Origin: Macrosoma leucophasiata
Taxonomy: Eukaryota > Arthropoda > Insecta > Lepidoptera > Hedylidae
NCBI GenBank assembly: GCA_036365455.1
Contig: JAWQUS010000023.1
Span: 8,184,001-8,248,000 of the forward strand
Direction: 5' to 3'
DNA length: 64,000 nucleotides
In this document: piece after piece, positions 21,899-33,868 of the stretch
Position numbering within the stretch: position 1 is the stretch's first letter
Layout of the letters: the number at the start of each line of letters is the position of its first letter
Notes under the pieces: generated by a model
Told to the model about the DNA's origin: nothing
Databases searched by the model: none
Seen by the model: only the letters and a program-made list of their open reading frames with translations
Made by a program: the position numbers and the translations under genes

Positions 21899-22112
21899 TA
21901 CGTCAGTAAGTTATTCAGCGTAAGATGTTTGTCGGTGGTGTTATTAAATTCTCGTGTTTTTCCCCAATCTGGTCCGCGACACGCCCCTCGGGCCCTCATC
22001 GGAAATGGCATTATTTCCCGGAGCCCGAACGCCGCCGCCCGGAGCGAACAGGATACCGCTGCTAGCGATCATCCAGACAAACTTGTTGGACCTCCAGCTA
22101 TTCCTCCGCGTT
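21899..22112. repeat. Direct-repeat pair B, member 2
   Basis: Same order of blocks as 21359-21575. This member is richer in CpG, and several member-1 differences are CpG to TpG or CpA, consistent with member 1 having decayed more. Confidence 0.7.
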
Positions 22113-22534
22113 CCGGTTTTGCATTTCTTTGTCTTGACGTGTAGACTAATAATAGTAGGATATTACAGACCTGTTTACCCGACAGACTTCGTTCCGTCTT
22201 ACAAAACTTACAGTACTCATCAAGAAATAATGTACATCGAGCCTATGAAAGTGACAATCGGCTAGTTTCAGCTTTATAGAGCGTTATCTCTGCTGCACAC
22301 TACCTACGTAAGCATCCGTAGTCCGGTATTGGTCAAAACTTGCCCAAAATGGTCGACAAACATCAAATCGGTAAGGTGCGAAAGAGATAATGCTACACAG
22401 ATCCGAAATAAGCCGACGTCTCGTCCTGAGGTCGATGTGCATAATTTCTTGTTGGATACTGTACTGTTACTTGACGACATATTTTTGACAGCTAGAAACA
22501 TTGACAATCAAAAGAGAAAAAACTTTTTATATGT

Positions 22535-22925
22535 AATGAAGGTGGCAAACAATACAGTTAACGACAACAACAACATTACTATTTATTATGGTACACCAAG
22601 TAAAATACATAGCAGTAAGACGCGAAGCACAGTACAAATGGTGGTCTTATTGCTAAAAGAGCAATTTCTTTACACTGATGTTAAGTGATGACTGCAACCA
22701 ATAGACACTAACACAAAGACCACAGGTCAAAATGCAGATGCATTGCCAACCCTGAAACCTAAGTTGATATGTCTCTGTGATAGTTATTACGGCCACACAT
22801 TACCACCTAACCGGAACACGATAGTGCTGAACACCACCATTTGGCGGCAGATAGATTAGGTAATGCGGTGCTGCCTACGCTCTCGAGCTCCTACAGTAAA
22901 ACTCTACAACCAGTAGATTTTTATT
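22535..22925 (-). repeat. Metulj-like SINE interrupted by a LINE tail
   Basis: SINE sequence starts GGCAAACAATACAGTTAACG, breaks, and resumes ACTGATGTTAAGTGATGACT to the 5' end ACAACCAGTAG. The interruption (about 22560-22673) contains GTACACCAAGTAAAATACAT and TTGCTAAAAGAGCAATTTC, also seen at 50304-50360. Confidence 0.75.
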
Positions 22926-23501
22926 TCTTTACTTTTCACAACTTTGTTTTACACGTCTTCACAATTTGCCATTTTTTTTGTCTCTATAATAATCTTCCTC
23001 GGACAAACAACAACAAAAATATGGGTATGTAGGACCTTTTGGTTTCCATGCCGTTCTGTACCAGTTGCACAGGCAGATAATATACTTTAATTACTAATAT
23101 ACTTTTAATTTAATTATATATCTGAAGTATCAGATTTTTTACTGATCAAGGGCTTTCACACATCACTTCGAATTCGCAATGCATCGCGCACATATTTGCG
23201 AGCTCGCACGAAAGCATCGCAATAATATCCGATTCGATTCGGATCGCGCATTACTGCTATATTACATCACACATGTTGACGCCACGGTGGTCCGCTGTGC
23301 GACAGTCTCAATTGTAGATATGGTGATAATAAACTCAAAAGCTTTTCAAATGAAGATATGCTCATTCTGAAATTATAAAAAAAATATCTTCTTCTATTCT
23401 CAAAGCATAGTATTTTCGATTAAAATAGTTTCTATCAGCGTTCATAATCGTAGTGAATGGATGAACCCAAAATCTTCTTTTCCTACTACTTCTTTTTAAC
23501 A
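22926..23501. other. Nothing assigned; short CG-rich symmetric patch
   Basis: 23190-23265 contains GATTCGATTCGGATC and several GCGCA/TGCGA motifs. No known repeat was recognised. Confidence 0.3.
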
Positions 23502-23890
23502 ATTACAACAGTATAATAATAATAATAATGGCAACCCATTATACGTCCCACTGCTGGGCCGAGTCTCTCCTCTTTTTGGGGGGAGGCCTGGAGCTTACTC
23601 CACCACGCTGCTCCAATGCGGATTGGTGGAGGTGGGTGGGTTAGTGGCCAACCCGCTGTCTGATGTTTTCAAACCGCCCATAAGGCCTCCGACAAGGTTT
23701 TACGACTGCTATCCATCGATAGCAACCGGGACCGACGGCTACACGTGCCCTCCGAAGCACGGAAACGCGCATTTAATTTGCCACTAGCGGTCACCCATCA
23801 CACTACCCGACCGCGCCCGTAGTGCTTAACCGAGCAGATCGCTTACGATCTACACCAGCCGCTGGGCCATGCGCGCTTCATTACAACAGT
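23502..23890 (-). mobile_element. 5S rRNA-derived SINE with 11-bp target duplication
   Basis: ATTACAACAGT is present exactly at 23502-23512 and 23880-23890. The 367-bp element between them reads on the minus strand and ends in (ATT)n at 23528-23513. Near its 5' end (23832-23787) it has GTTAAGCACTACGGGCGCGG and GATGGGTGACCGC. These match the box A to box C internal promoter of insect 5S rRNA (GTTAAGCAACATCGGGCGCG...GATGGGTGACCGC). The body then includes CCAATCCGCATTGGAGCAGC and CCAGCAGTGGGACGTATAAT, a 3' part shared with a common lepidopteran LINE/SINE. 5S-derived SINEs are the SINE3 class. Confidence 0.85.
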
Positions 23891-25186
23891 GCAACAACCT
23901 TTTTGCGACCCTAGTCACTATTTTTTAAAAATATGTCCAACATGGCTGACTGCCATTGAAAATATGGTTACCTGAGCCAACGCTTTGCCGGACGAAATTG
24001 TATCGCAGCAATTCGCATCACAGTTTTGAGTAGGCGCCGTAAAAAAAAACCTTTACTTTATATTAAACCATATTTATCGCCATAGTTTTAAGTTTCACAG
24101 GTAAATTAACTACGAAAAAATCACGAATAACTATGAAAGTAATGCAACACTGCGATTTAATAAACAAAGAGCTACCAACCACGCTTGAATTGTTTGATTT
24201 TTCAGCAACATATTTTTGAACTCAACGAATTTTCTGAGCAGTACACTGAGCTTCTGGTCGCTATCCGATAAATATTTTCTCTTTGTGGTATGTTGTGTAT
24301 TCATTTAATTATAATCACAGCAGCACATAAACGCTCAACACAATATTGCTAAATTTAATTAACAACAAAGGGTTATTATGCTACTTAATACCACTGGTTT
24401 GTTACAGTCGAAATGTGGCGGCAACATGTATTATGTTGTCAAAATAAAACATCGAAACGTCCGCGGTGTCACGGCATACAAAATATAATTTTAATCTTAT
24501 CAAAGGTACCGCTAATGATGTGAATGCGACACAAGCCGATCGCTAATGAAACGTAATACATCCGTGTTTATGTTCGGTCGGTACTCGGTCAAATATTGTT
24601 TTCCGATTTGTAATATTAGGTTGCCTAGCGGTAATCATAATATTTCCTCGCCGCCGGTGATCCAATACGAAAATTCGATACTACCACTCCGAATAAAAAC
24701 AAATCAAAGGGAGATCTAAATAAATGCTTAAATATTGCAGGAGGTAATGCGATCATGGGCAATCACGATGGGCGCCGAGTTTCAGGTAACCCTTTGGCAA
24801 TTGGGAAGCAGGTTAATACACTTTTTTATTTTAATTTTCTGAACAAATTGCGCATGCAATAAATATGGGTACACAATAACCGGTAAATAGGTAAATAAAA
24901 AAAAACCGGTAAATAAAAAAAGGCAGTGAAAGAATTTCGGTAACGAAGCTCGTACGTACGCAAACTTGTGTTATGTAACCGCCACTAAATGAATTACACT
25001 ACCGTTTTTAACCTTAACTTAAAGCTAAACTCGAGTTTAAGGTTAAAGTTACTAAGTATTTTTTTTAGTTCATTGTGAAAATGAAGAACTGAATGCGCAA
25101 TGCATAATGCCTCCTTTGGAAATTTAACTGTCTGTTACTTTAACTGGTTTTATGTTACGTCGGTTAAATCCAACGAGCAAGATAGC
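23891..25186. other. No gene; small tandem and palindromic motifs
   Basis: Nothing coding is recognised. 24875-24925 repeats ACCGGTAAATA(G)GTAAATAAA. 25028-25041 is the perfect palindrome TAAACTCGAGTTTA inside a larger inverted arrangement. Confidence 0.35.
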
Positions 25187-25242
25187 GCTGAGCCACAATG
25201 TAAATATAGTATCTATACTGTGGCTGAGCGCTTTTGTGTTGT
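25187..25242. repeat. Hairpin, 14-bp arms
   Basis: AGCGCTGAGCCACA pairs with TGTGGCTGAGCGCT across about 21 nt, with one mismatch. Confidence 0.5.
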
Positions 25243-25277
25243 GCTAATTATGGTCCCATAATTTTTGACACGAAAGG

Positions 25278-25318
25278 CCTCAGCAATAACTACGCATCTG
25301 CATTGAGATTTTTATTTT
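25278..25318 (+). repeat. Metulj-like SINE fragment
   Basis: Contains AAGGCCTCAGCAATAACTAC and GCATCTGCATTGAGA. Confidence 0.5.
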
Positions 25319-25856
25319 TTAGGAGAGACGATAGCAGATAATTCACATCTATAAATATCTCTTCAAAATTTCATTTTTCACAAACTCATAAGTTTTAAAT
25401 AAATTACAGGCTATTTATTAATTCATCTTATCTCTTATCTAGTACTTTAAATTCAACTAATCTTTAAGAACTTAGACTCCCAACTTTATTGTCTTTTTTC
25501 CTTGAAAATATAAGAACCTATAAATAATCTGTACATTAGTGCACAATACCCCATTATCTCGTCAATCATCCCTATTGTTATAAACAACATAATGTCTTTA
25601 TGAAACCAAACAGCTTTATATTCAATAGATAACTGGGAAAGAAAAGAAACTGGGCCGAGTCTATATTACTTTGTACATTAAAATAATCCTTTTATAGAAA
25701 ACCGCAAACAAGCGGCATTGTTTACGCGCGAATAGTTCTGAATGGGGGAGGTTCTAACACTCTTAAAAACACCGGCCAAGTGCGTATCGGGCCTCGGGCA
25801 AGGACGATTTTTTATGTTGGTCGACTTTACTCGTAAACTTATCTAAATTGGTTAAA

Positions 25857-26058
25857 AATCAGAGATTTCAATGTAGATGCGTTGTGACTCCTAAAGTCTT
25901 TGATAAGCTTCTCTTCAGTGACGGAAATTACAGGCCCATATAATTATCACCTGATCGGAACACGATAGCGCTGAACACCGCTATTTAGCGGCAATTAGAT
26001 TAAGTAATGCGGTGGTACATCAGCGCACTCCGTCACTTGTGGTCTACCACTAGCTGTT
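25857..26058 (-). repeat. Metulj-like SINE, 5' two-thirds
   Basis: Runs from TTCAATGTAGATGCGTTG through GGAACACGATAGCGCTGAAC to GTGGTCTACCACTAGC. Confidence 0.8.
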
Positions 26059-26481
26059 ATAGTTTCCTGTTTAACTTCAATATATATTACTTTTAGAAAC
26101 CATTTTTTTTAATAGGTACTTGGCGACAACCTTTTTAATGGCAGAGGGTAGGACGCTTGTACCAATTAACTGTAGGGACTTGATTCTAAGAGAAATTGGT
26201 ACTTTAAAGGTGTATGGGCCTGTACCTAATAACTATCACAGCGACATAGAAATAGAAAATATTTTATTTCGAATAGATCTTTACAGATACTTTCAAAACG
26301 TCAATAAATCATAAAATACCTAGAGTGAATAACCATTACATATAGTAAAAGCAAAATCATATATTAATAGTAAATTAAAAATTAGAATTTAAACTACTTG
26401 GTTAAAACAAAACAATCACAACATTTTTCAATTCCTTCAATGATGATAAATGAAGAAAAAGAAAAACTAATTAACATAATA
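26059..26481. other. Nothing recognised
   Basis: A 64-codon plus-strand ORF (26120-26314) has no recognisable motif. Confidence 0.3.
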
Positions 26482-26610
26482 ACTAAGCTCTCTGGGGTGG
26501 CAACGCATCTGCATTATGACCTCTGGTCTTTGTGTGGGTGTCTATAGGCTGCAGTCATCACTTAACAATGTGAACTGTATGCTTGTTTGCCGCCTTCATT
26601 ACATAAAAAA
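26482..26610 (+). repeat. Metulj-like SINE, 3' half with poly-A
   Basis: Starts near GGGGTGGCAACGCATCTGC and ends TTCATTACATAAAAAAAATA. Confidence 0.8.
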
Positions 26611-27558
26611 AATATATATTTCAGGGGTCCCTTTTATCCAATTAAGTCAGAGATGTATAAGTCCGATGAGAAGTGTAAATCCGATCATCTCGGAACAAAA
26701 TGTCAGTCACACCGTGTTACCATTTTCCAATTCGCCTACAGTACCCTAATAAACCCTACTAAGTTGTTCAATAGACTCACGTATCTCACACAGCCGATAT
26801 TTTTGTCGCGAGGCAGTGGATTTTGTATGGAAAAGTTGGCTACCTGGCGCAGCTTATGAGGTCTTCCGCAGAGTTTATTGTTAACTTCCACCCCAACTTC
26901 TGCCCACAGTTATTGTACTCCTACTTAGATGTTTCATTTTTACAGTTGCGACTGAAAAATATATCGAAAGTAATAGACATTGAGAGGAAATTCCGAACGG
27001 ACCGAACTTTGTTTGAAGGTAGTTTCGACTAAACGTTTGCTTTCGACTAAAAACGTGAAAATATAAATATAACTACGTTAAGAAAAACAGACTTCAAAAC
27101 TGAAAAGTAAAAAATAATAAAGATTTAATTATACTTATATACTACCTATTATTTATATGTGCTATTTACTAATAGGTTTGAAGTCGGTGCCAAGCCTTAA
27201 ACAAATAATTATATTTTAATCACTTAAATATCAATACGAGCAAATTAATACACTGTACAAAACGTAACCGGCGAATCGTGGTTGTTTGCATGTATGCTTG
27301 AATTCATGCATTTACCTCTGCCTACCACTTCGGGGATTACAGGCGTGAAGTTACGTTTTAATACAATGAAATGCCTACTTTAGTGATTTTGAATACCTAA
27401 TTTAAATTGTTTAGGTGTGTCGATACAAAATTATTACACGACTATACGAAATCAATGAAAAAATTTTATCCACGAAGGAGTAAATATGCTGCGTTGTGTC
27501 GTCGATGAGCAAATGTGTCATTGTCACTTGTTGTCATGCGCATTAGGACTATCTAGGG
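26611..27558. other. Mostly unassigned; short repeat fragment at 27285-27350
   Basis: 27285-27350 contains TTTACCTCTGCCTACCACTT and GGCGTGAAGTTACG, a common lepidopteran LINE/SINE end also seen near 1480. The rest is unassigned. Confidence 0.35.
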
Positions 27559-27863
27559 CGTCAGTGAATTCAACGCACTGTATGACAACTCGCCGTCTAT
27601 AAGTAAAAAAATGCTCATAAAATAAAAACTAATCCCATAAAAATTTGATTCAGTCAGTCAGGCCCTGACTGAATCAAATTTTTATGGGATTAGTTATTAA
27701 TTCAACGCACTGTATGACAACTCGCCGTCTATAAGTAAAAAAATGCTCATAAAATAAAAACTAATCCCATAAAAATTTGGTTCAGTCAGTCAGGCCCTGA
27801 CTGAATCAAATTTTTTTACTTATAGACGGCGAGTTGTCATACAGTGCGTTGAATTCACTGACG
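27559..27863. mobile_element. Compound palindromic element, about 305 bp
   Basis: The outer arms are 50-bp near-perfect inverted repeats (CGTCAGTGAATTCAACGC... at the left, its complement ending at 27863). Inside, a second palindrome with arms over 25 bp is centred near 27664 (AACTAATCCCATAAAAATTT and its complement). The left half is duplicated in tandem with a period of 132 bp (27569 and 27701). No ORF and no clear target duplication. It could be a foldback or MITE rearranged by replication slippage. Confidence 0.75.
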
Positions 27864-28112
27864 GACCAATTCGAAACTATTCCGCATCAAACTAAAAAAG
27901 AATTACGTAAATCGGTCCAGAAATCTCGGCGAAATTCGCGAACATACATAAAAAAAAATATATATATATATACCGAATTGAGAACCTTTTCGTTTTTTGA
28001 ACTTTGTTAAAAATTATGAATTTTCTTGATAGTCCGCGCGAGAAGAAACAGCGTAGAAAACTCAAAAGTACATTTTTATTATAGGTACAAGTATCTAAAT
28101 AGAACATGAATT

Positions 28113-28380
28113 GTTGGTAGAGTTCCAGTGACGGAGCTCGCGGGCGTAGTCACCACCACATTAATTAATATACTTGCCGCTAAATGGTAGTGTTCAGCAC
28201 TATCGTGTTCCGATCAGGTGGTAATGTACGGCCCTGTAATTTCCGGCACAGAGGCATAAAACCTTAGGCCTCAGGAATGGTAACGCATCTGCATTTCGAC
28301 CTTGGTCTTTGTGTGGGTGTCTATAGGCTACAGTCATCACTTAACATCAATGTGAACTGCATGCTCGTTTGCCACGTCCG
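28113..28380 (+). repeat. Metulj-like SINE, near full length
   Basis: Starts TTGGTAGAGTTCCAGTGACG and ends GAACTGCATGCTCGTTTGCC with no poly-A. Very similar to 5758-6018. Confidence 0.88.
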
Positions 28381-29519
28381 TTAGGTACATGCTCGCCGAT
28401 TCCTCAGACTGTAGGTACTGAGAAAAACTCTTGATATTACATATTTTTAAAATCAGTTCACAACAGTTACATTATATGTATTTTAAATTGAATGTATGCA
28501 TAATTTTTTAAACACGCATAAATCCGCTAGTTTTGACTTAAACAGAAGAAAACACTATACAAATAATAAATGGAGAGATTTTGTATAAAAGAAAACACCA
28601 TTCGAGCATACAAATGATACTACAATAGCGAGAATCAAAACAACAAGTGAGAATACCAGTAACGACAAACCGCCGACATTATTCCGACAAAAATATTTTA
28701 CATTTTAGTCTCTATACATTTATGATGATGAAGTATTACCTACGTTGTTCCAGTTTGCCACTATAGTGCTTTTGCCGCTCGAGCGATGCATTGTTATTTC
28801 TTGGAAAAGTGCTAAAATATTGTGGTGGCGCGTTTTAAAGAAAGTCTAGTACAGGAAAGTGATCTCTAGTACGGGTGGTTTCAGGAGCGAGGCATGTCCA
28901 CTTTTTGTTTTCGACTGGACGATTGAGGGCGTAGGAATAAAATAGGTTTTATGTTTTGGGCGTAAGGTTTATTTTCGACTGTATAGTAAGGAAGGGGATA
29001 AGACACAGGTGCAATCCGACACGGGCGCTGCGGGTGTGAATCACGTCAGTGCAGCGTGCCGTATATATCTTGGCTCGTCCCACGTGTCACCCCTTGTTCC
29101 TTCTTCCTTACACAGTTCGTGATATACCATCGTACGTCATTTTAGTATGATTAATTTTTATTTCAATTTAAGTACCTACCCTCAATATTTCAGTATATCA
29201 TTCTCGTTTACAGTGAAAGTTACACAGAGGTTGATGTTTAATTGATGTATTTTCAAACAAAAAATATCTGCAAATATGGAATGATACGTACAATCAAAAG
29301 AGTAGGTAATATACGTTTAATACATTTTATTTTGCCTAATTATACAAAGACAGCTGGTTTTGTACCAGTAGTTTAATAATCTTTTTCTTCACAATCCTTA
29401 TGCCGCAAAAAAAGGTTTGGGAAATGAAAGAAACAATAAATATAATAGTTCATACACCTACCAAACCCAAAACCCACCTGTTAACTTAAGCAGTTCAATG
29501 TTTATTCAAGCAACAGAAA
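28381..29519. other. Mostly unassigned; inverted-repeat segment at 28985-29114
   Basis: 28985-29114 starts AGTAAGGAAG and ends CTTCCTTAC, with an inner inverted match of GACACA(G)G and CACGTGTCAC and of CGCTGC and GCAGCG. It may be a small MITE. The rest is unassigned. Confidence 0.4.
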
Positions 29520-29665
29520 AAACCCGGCAGATCTTGTATAAAATAAAATCGATGGATACAAAGATCAACAGGTTCAAATCTTGCCGAAGTCAATTTTATC
29601 TTTCCATATTTTCTTTCATTTCTTTCAATTCTCTCGCATATATTGTTGCGAAAAATACAATGTGG
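29520..29665 (+). repeat. tRNA-bearing SINE, highly decayed
   Basis: A recognisable T arm and acceptor end (CAGGTTCAAATCTTGCCGAA), then the family tail with CTCGCATATATTGTTGCGAA. The 5' half of the tRNA-like module is too decayed to align. Confidence 0.55.
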
Positions 29666-31437
29666 ACATATACAATTAAGTTTTACTCGACCAACACATT
29701 TCTACAAATATCATGGTAGCTTATGTGACCATCGTAAAATAACACCTGCAAATACTAAGGATAAAGTCAAAATGTAATAAACTGTCGATACCTCTTATTA
29801 CGTCAAGTAACACAATGTCGATGAAATACAATATGTTTAGGCGCGCAAAGAACGTCTGCGCGACACCGGTCATAGCCTGACGCGGACGGACCCACTCGCC
29901 ACTCACTGTGGCAGTCCATTAAGTTCTCAATGTCACACACAATAGTGTACAATGGACAACTCAAACTCAGTCAGGTAACGTGATCCGATATATGTGTATA
30001 CGCGAGCTTAATTTTCATTAATTAAATAAAACTGCGGGAAAAACATTATGGCTGTATGAGTTTTAACATCCAAAGAATTTTGTTTCTGATGTAAAGTTTG
30101 TTTTTGATTTAAACGTAACATCAGCCTCATTTTACTTCCGCGAATTTAGTCTGGCTAAATTATATTTTATCTTACTCAATTATTACGTTTGTTGGGGCTC
30201 GTTTTCGGCGTAAACTTATACGATACGTCAATGTAAACGGCTGTAAATGTAAATAAGCATATCGTCGGCTAAATAATGTAAGCTGTTAACTCCAATTTAG
30301 ATTATCTTCAATTGCCATAATCTGGTAAAAACTCATAAATAGATCTACTGATTTCAATGAAATTTGTTGTGAGTTTTACGTGAGGTAGAGGGATGCCCTG
30401 AATGCAGAATTGTACCTGATAGATGGCGCTGCAGTCAGGTAGGATTAGAGTCAAACGGGTTCACTACGTAGTTCAATAGAAATTAGCAGATAGGTTATAT
30501 ATCGATTTATTACACGATTTTTAAAAACTGAATATAGGAAAACTGCAATTTTTCGATGGAAGTGAAATAGATAAGCCAAGTGCTCCAAGTAACTGTACTC
30601 AATTCGATTCGGCTGCGTCTATTTAAACATCTCAGCCGAAGCGCCAAACATATCAGTTACCAGCTCAGCAGCGCACCTCCGTCGTGTTTGCGCGGGCAAA
30701 CATCGGGGTGGAAGGGTGAAGTAAAAAAATGGAGGAACGCGGCCCGAATAAACACAAGAAAAATAACGACATCAAACAATAATTGAAATCATAGCTCGGG
30801 CGGGGAGCGAGTCTTAATGCGGCGCTGAAACCTCACGCGTGCACCCCGCCTCGCTTACCCAACTTGCCTCTTTTCGTAAACTTCTCTTTACTGGGGCTTC
30901 ACTTGCTCGATTTTTTCGCAACCAGTTCTTATGATTTCGCAAGGTTTACAATTCGACTTGCGAAAGAAACTTGTTTTTTTAGGTAGAAAAATAAGACGAA
31001 AATAAATATAGACCGGCCGTTTGCGGTGGCGAACACACGTCATAGCTATTAATCTCGGCGAATCGAATAAAAGGTAATAGAGGAGGGGAGAGATTGGCTC
31101 GGTTCTCAATGGATGAGTGGAGTTCTCCGCACTCGCGATACCATTATTAGCGAGTTAACTCAATTTGCGGCATATTGTTTGAGAGGAGCTTAATAACAGA
31201 GGCGAGAGGTTGGCGAGGATCGTCATGACTACCCTTGATCCGAGACGTCAACCCGGACCGTATTATCGCCGCAGGATGTAACATGTAGCCGTTATTATGT
31301 TGATGAACCTATTGACTTTGACGCTCCAAACTATTTTATTTAATTTAACGCTAAGGTACATATATACATGATTAAGTAACAAATTAATGACTATTGAGCG
31401 AACGCTTCTAGATGTGAAAACGACCATCGCCAGTAAC
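29666..31437. other. No gene recognised; GC-rich islands
   Basis: 30415-30440 has GATAGATGGCGCTGCAGTC. 30600-30890 and 31120-31260 are GC-richer than the surroundings without a recognisable exon. They may be regulatory. Confidence 0.3.
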
Positions 31438-32013
31438 AACTCTTTATAGTAGAGGAGCGCAGGATGCTATTTTTGTATTCACTCGAGCGCGTCAGATTAA
31501 GATATAGGAGATAACTTGCACCATGCTTGTTACCTCCACTAAATCTAAACTTTGTATACATATAGAATCGCGCGTGAAGTAAAGCGGTAGCCTTTTAAAA
31601 AAACCAAAAGGTCGCTACGATCTTACTCATCTTCCGAATAGTCTGAATTTTGGATAGAAGCATTGTTTGGGCACATTTTACACCCTCTCTGAATATCTGA
31701 CACGCCCTTGACCCATGACGTTGATGCCGCGCCCTTTTCATAAACATTCGATTCCTTAAAAAATGCAGGTGAAAAATTACTCAAGAATGTCAGATACTCA
31801 GAGAGGATGTAAAGTGAACCCAATCCAAGCCCTCATCCAAAATTCTGACGATTTGGATGCGAGGCAAGCTCGTGGCGGAAGCCCTAAGGGTTCGGCCTTT
31901 CATGCAAATCTTAGATTTGGTGGCGGTACTGAACGGGGTGCAAGGTATCTCCTATATCATAATCTGACGCGCCGGAGTTAATTCAAAAATCCCCTCTTGG
32001 GACTATAATAAGT
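31438..32013. mobile_element. Two-tier palindromic element, about 575 bp
   Basis: Outer arms at 31438-31527 and 31932-32013 share GCGCGTCAGATTA, GATATAGGAGATA and CTTGCACC in inverted orientation. Inner arms at 31634-31702 and 31789-31856 share (C/T)CTGAATTTTGGAT-like, TTTACA(C/T)CCTCTCTGA and TATCTGACA blocks, again inverted. The whole resembles a foldback element or large MITE. No transposase; target duplication not clear. Confidence 0.65.
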
Positions 32014-33160
32014 TTTCAGTTATTTCAACTTCAAATTTCTACTTCCAAATTAACTGACCAAATCAAATCAAAAGTAGATGAAAAATATATAAGATCGTTA
32101 TTTTTTTAAGTCGATGCCAGCAAAGCCTCAGCAAAACCAATACAGATCTCAAAATAGGAATCAAAATTGATATAAAACTGTAAGTAGTAAGAGCTGACAC
32201 TGATCTAAAAAAAATGTACGCCCCTAAAACATTATTGATTTAATTAGTTCAGTTAATTAAGTTATTGTGAGTAAAGAAAATATAATCTATTTCATAATTT
32301 TAAGTTGATTTTTGAAGACGGTTCATTTGTTAAAACATTTTTTTAACTTAGATATATATTTTTTTCTTATAAACTTAGTTTCAGTACCAACAAAAAATGA
32401 AGATTAGTTAAATAGAGACCTTGTGCACAAGCTCTTGAGCTTAAGCAGCAGAGAAATATCGAATAAACGATATTTTCCGAGATAGAAGATTTTATACTTA
32501 TATTAAAATAAGCTGTCAAGTAGACGAAGTGAAGTATGCTGATGCGCGCTTTGATAATAATACTAAGACTGCTTCAAAAACAAGTGGGTTTTAAGTTTCC
32601 GAGTACCAATTAGACAGCTTTAGTTTTCAAAGAGTTAAGTATCAGTAATTTCTTAATTCACTTAAAATTTAACCTAGTCTTTGAGCCCGCGGGCGGGCTC
32701 TTGTAATATAGGGAATTAACCCTTTCGCCTCCCACAAATTCGATAAACACTCGGTTTGAACAAAAGCGTAGCCCAAATGAGGGCCATGTGGTCTGTGATA
32801 ATAGTAAACGGGTCAAGACTACTGAGCAGAGCTAAACAAATCATTTGACGTTAGAGGTCATACTTTACACTATTTTTCTACAAAGTTAAGTTATTTTAAG
32901 TTAATCACAGAAAATAACAGATAGATCGCGAAAGGCAACTTAAAATTATTTATAAAATAACTTAGAAAATGGCATGCGATAATTTCATAAAGAATCGTTT
33001 AACTTAAGTATAACCAACGTATAACAATGTTCAATAAATTCCTTGGAGTAATCAAGTAATTAAATATCAATATGTTATAAATTTTACGTGTTTATATTAA
33101 AAAAAACAGTACAACAACAGCTGAACAGTATACTAATATATATCGTGGGCATATAAGGAA
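32014..33160. other. Nothing recognised
   Basis: AT-rich. A GC hairpin GAGCCCG/CGGGCTC sits at about 32683-32700. Confidence 0.3.
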
Positions 33161-33485
33161 GATATTCGAGTACAATCACGTTATGCAGTGTCGGAAGCGC
33201 GGATCGTCGGGCGGAGTGAATGGTGGGGACAGCGCAGCGGGGCGGCGGATGTCACGGAAAAATTGCTACTTCCGAGCCCCTCACAAAAGGGCCCATCTGC
33301 GATACACCGGACTGTACACTGGTGCTATAATAATATCTCTGCACTGTTGTGTGATTTCTCTACATTTTAGATATGGCACTCGGATATAGAAAAATCTTTA
33401 AGTTGAAAAAAGTAAGAAGCTTCTAATATAAAACTAAGTAATTATTTTTGGGAAGGTTAGAGGCATTCTGACGACATGGCTTTTG
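33161..33485. repeat. Direct-repeat pair C, member 1
   Basis: Shares GATATTCGAGTACAA, GCTACTTCCGAGC and TTTCTCTACATTTT with 34195-34475 at a period of 1034 bp. Confidence 0.7.
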
Positions 33486-33544
33486 TCGCCGTTTTTTATA
33501 TGTCTATGTCTATAATTGTTCATTGAAATAAAACTATTTTTACG

Positions 33545-33665
33545 CATTTATCTCGCGTATATTAAACTAAAATGATTTTTAAAATCAACCCGACGTTTCG
33601 GTCGCTTTTCAGCTTCCGTGGTCCCGGGCAGACTGAGGTGACATTTGTCTGACAGAAGTTTGAAA
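33545..33665 (+). repeat. CTCGCGTATATT / CCGACGTTTCGGTC repeat
   Basis: Contains TTATCTCGCGTATATTAAA, CCCGACGTTTCGGTCGC and CCGTGGTCCCGGGCAGACTG. A widespread lepidopteran repeat; decayed copies are at 14600-14705 and 51045-51095. Confidence 0.6.
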
Positions 33666-33868
33666 AAATTATATGTAGCTACCTACATCGATTTCGTAAA
33701 TGCCTTGCGTAGCGTTCAGGATTAACACAATAATTACATATGGTATCTTGAGGTCTTGCAGATTGACAATAGATAGAAAACTCAAATTCACAAAACACGT
33801 AGAAAAAACTACGTGTATGTGTATTTGTGATGCGTTGTTTAAAATAGTAGATTTTTTTAATTTACATA

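Noticed and set aside
22329..22688. 119-codon plus-strand ORF as a gene
   Set aside because: Its second half runs through SINE and LINE-tail sequence and the first half has no recognisable motif.
32683..32700. GC hairpin as a transcription terminator
   Set aside because: Rho-independent terminators are a bacterial feature, and nothing else here is bacterial.
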